NCBI GenBank assembly: GCA_964035545.1
Contig: OZ037767.1
Coordinates: 4,835,680-4,899,679, forward strand
Source: Bugula neritina
Lineage: Eukaryota; Bryozoa; Gymnolaemata; Cheilostomatida; Bugulidae
Direction of reading: 5' to 3'
DNA: 64,000 nucleotides
A program made the position numbers and the translations under genes. The notes under the pieces are model-generated. The model did not search any database, was not told the DNA's origin, and was given only the letters and a program-made list of their open reading frames with translations. Each line of letters starts with the position of its first letter. The stretch's first letter is position 1. Shown here piece after piece: positions 63,505-64,000 of the stretch.

Positions 63505-64000
63505 GTGCTTATGCCGTCATACACGCTGCCTTTGTATTCATGAATATGTCATATGCCTATGTAACCTAAACTTTATACTTGCTTTTAGAGCTGCAAGCTG
63601 TCCTCGATCTTTTTTATTCAGATTTCATACTCTGATAAAATAGAGAGGAAAATTTTTAAAAGTTTTAAGGACATACCTCTACATAAATCGTCTCATATGT
63701 CTAGAAATTTGGTTTTGCAACTGACTTTTTGAAAACTACATTTTTCTGCTTTCAGTACCCAAGGTCTATTGTTTGTAGGGGAAGTAAGTATAATCTTAGT
63801 TTGGATGTAACTTGAGTAATTCGGACAAACATTCCTGTCCTAATTCACAATGCTATCATCTTGAATTCCTTATTTTGTTACCATCAAATAACATAAAGCC
63901 ATCTCACGATTGTCAGCTATACTATAATCTAGCCGGCTCCATTTGGCCCTACATGAAATTAAATATGACACAATTAGATATATCATAACCCTGACTATTG
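63505..64000. other. Start of next intron of the coiled-coil gene
   Basis: Follows the GAG|GTGCTT donor of exon 7. No further exon is seen before the window ends. Confidence 0.4.

Overview
This window is eukaryotic nuclear DNA from an invertebrate animal. It is AT-rich, and its genes are split into short exons (about 80-370 bp) by GT-AG introns. Gaps and introns carry tRNA-derived SINEs, a MITE-like family and many AT-rich tandem repeats. The gene content (choline transporters, a countin-like saposin protein, an anchored periplasmic-binding-type protein, a mucin-like membrane protein) fits an early-branching or other non-vertebrate animal. Sponge, cnidarian and similar lineages are all possible, and the phylum cannot be fixed from sequence alone.

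Layout. (1) 186-676, minus: two exons of a Ser/Thr-rich gene that runs off the left edge. (2) 3459-6756, minus: a six- or seven-exon countin-like secreted saposin-domain protein. (3) 8264-15518 and 16882-22803, both minus: two intact nine-exon tandem paralogues of the sodium-dependent high-affinity choline transporter (CHT1/SLC5A7 family). All phases are conserved and the models give 561 and 552 residues. (4) 27117-31442, plus: a membrane-anchored protein with a solute-binding family 3 (glutamate-receptor-ligand-core-like) domain. (5) 31974-34777, plus: a three-exon, Lys/Ser-rich, disordered protein with hexapeptide repeats. (6) From 38699 past the right edge, plus: a coiled-coil protein whose last visible exon (63337-63504) lies beyond a roughly 20 kb intron. 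(7) 53639-54301, minus: a single-exon Thr-rich mucin-like type I membrane protein inside that intron, on the opposite strand.

Most notable: the two choline transporters are mosaic. Exons 4 and 7, with adjoining intron bases, are almost identical between copies while the other exons have clearly diverged, which suggests gene conversion. A perfect RFX X-box lies about 120 bp upstream of the start codon of one copy and I do not see one by the other. The metazoan SBP-type protein and the countin-like gene are uncommon families worth phylogenetic work. No prokaryotic, viral or CRISPR system is present. Gene models come from reading splice sites and phases by eye, with no transcript evidence.
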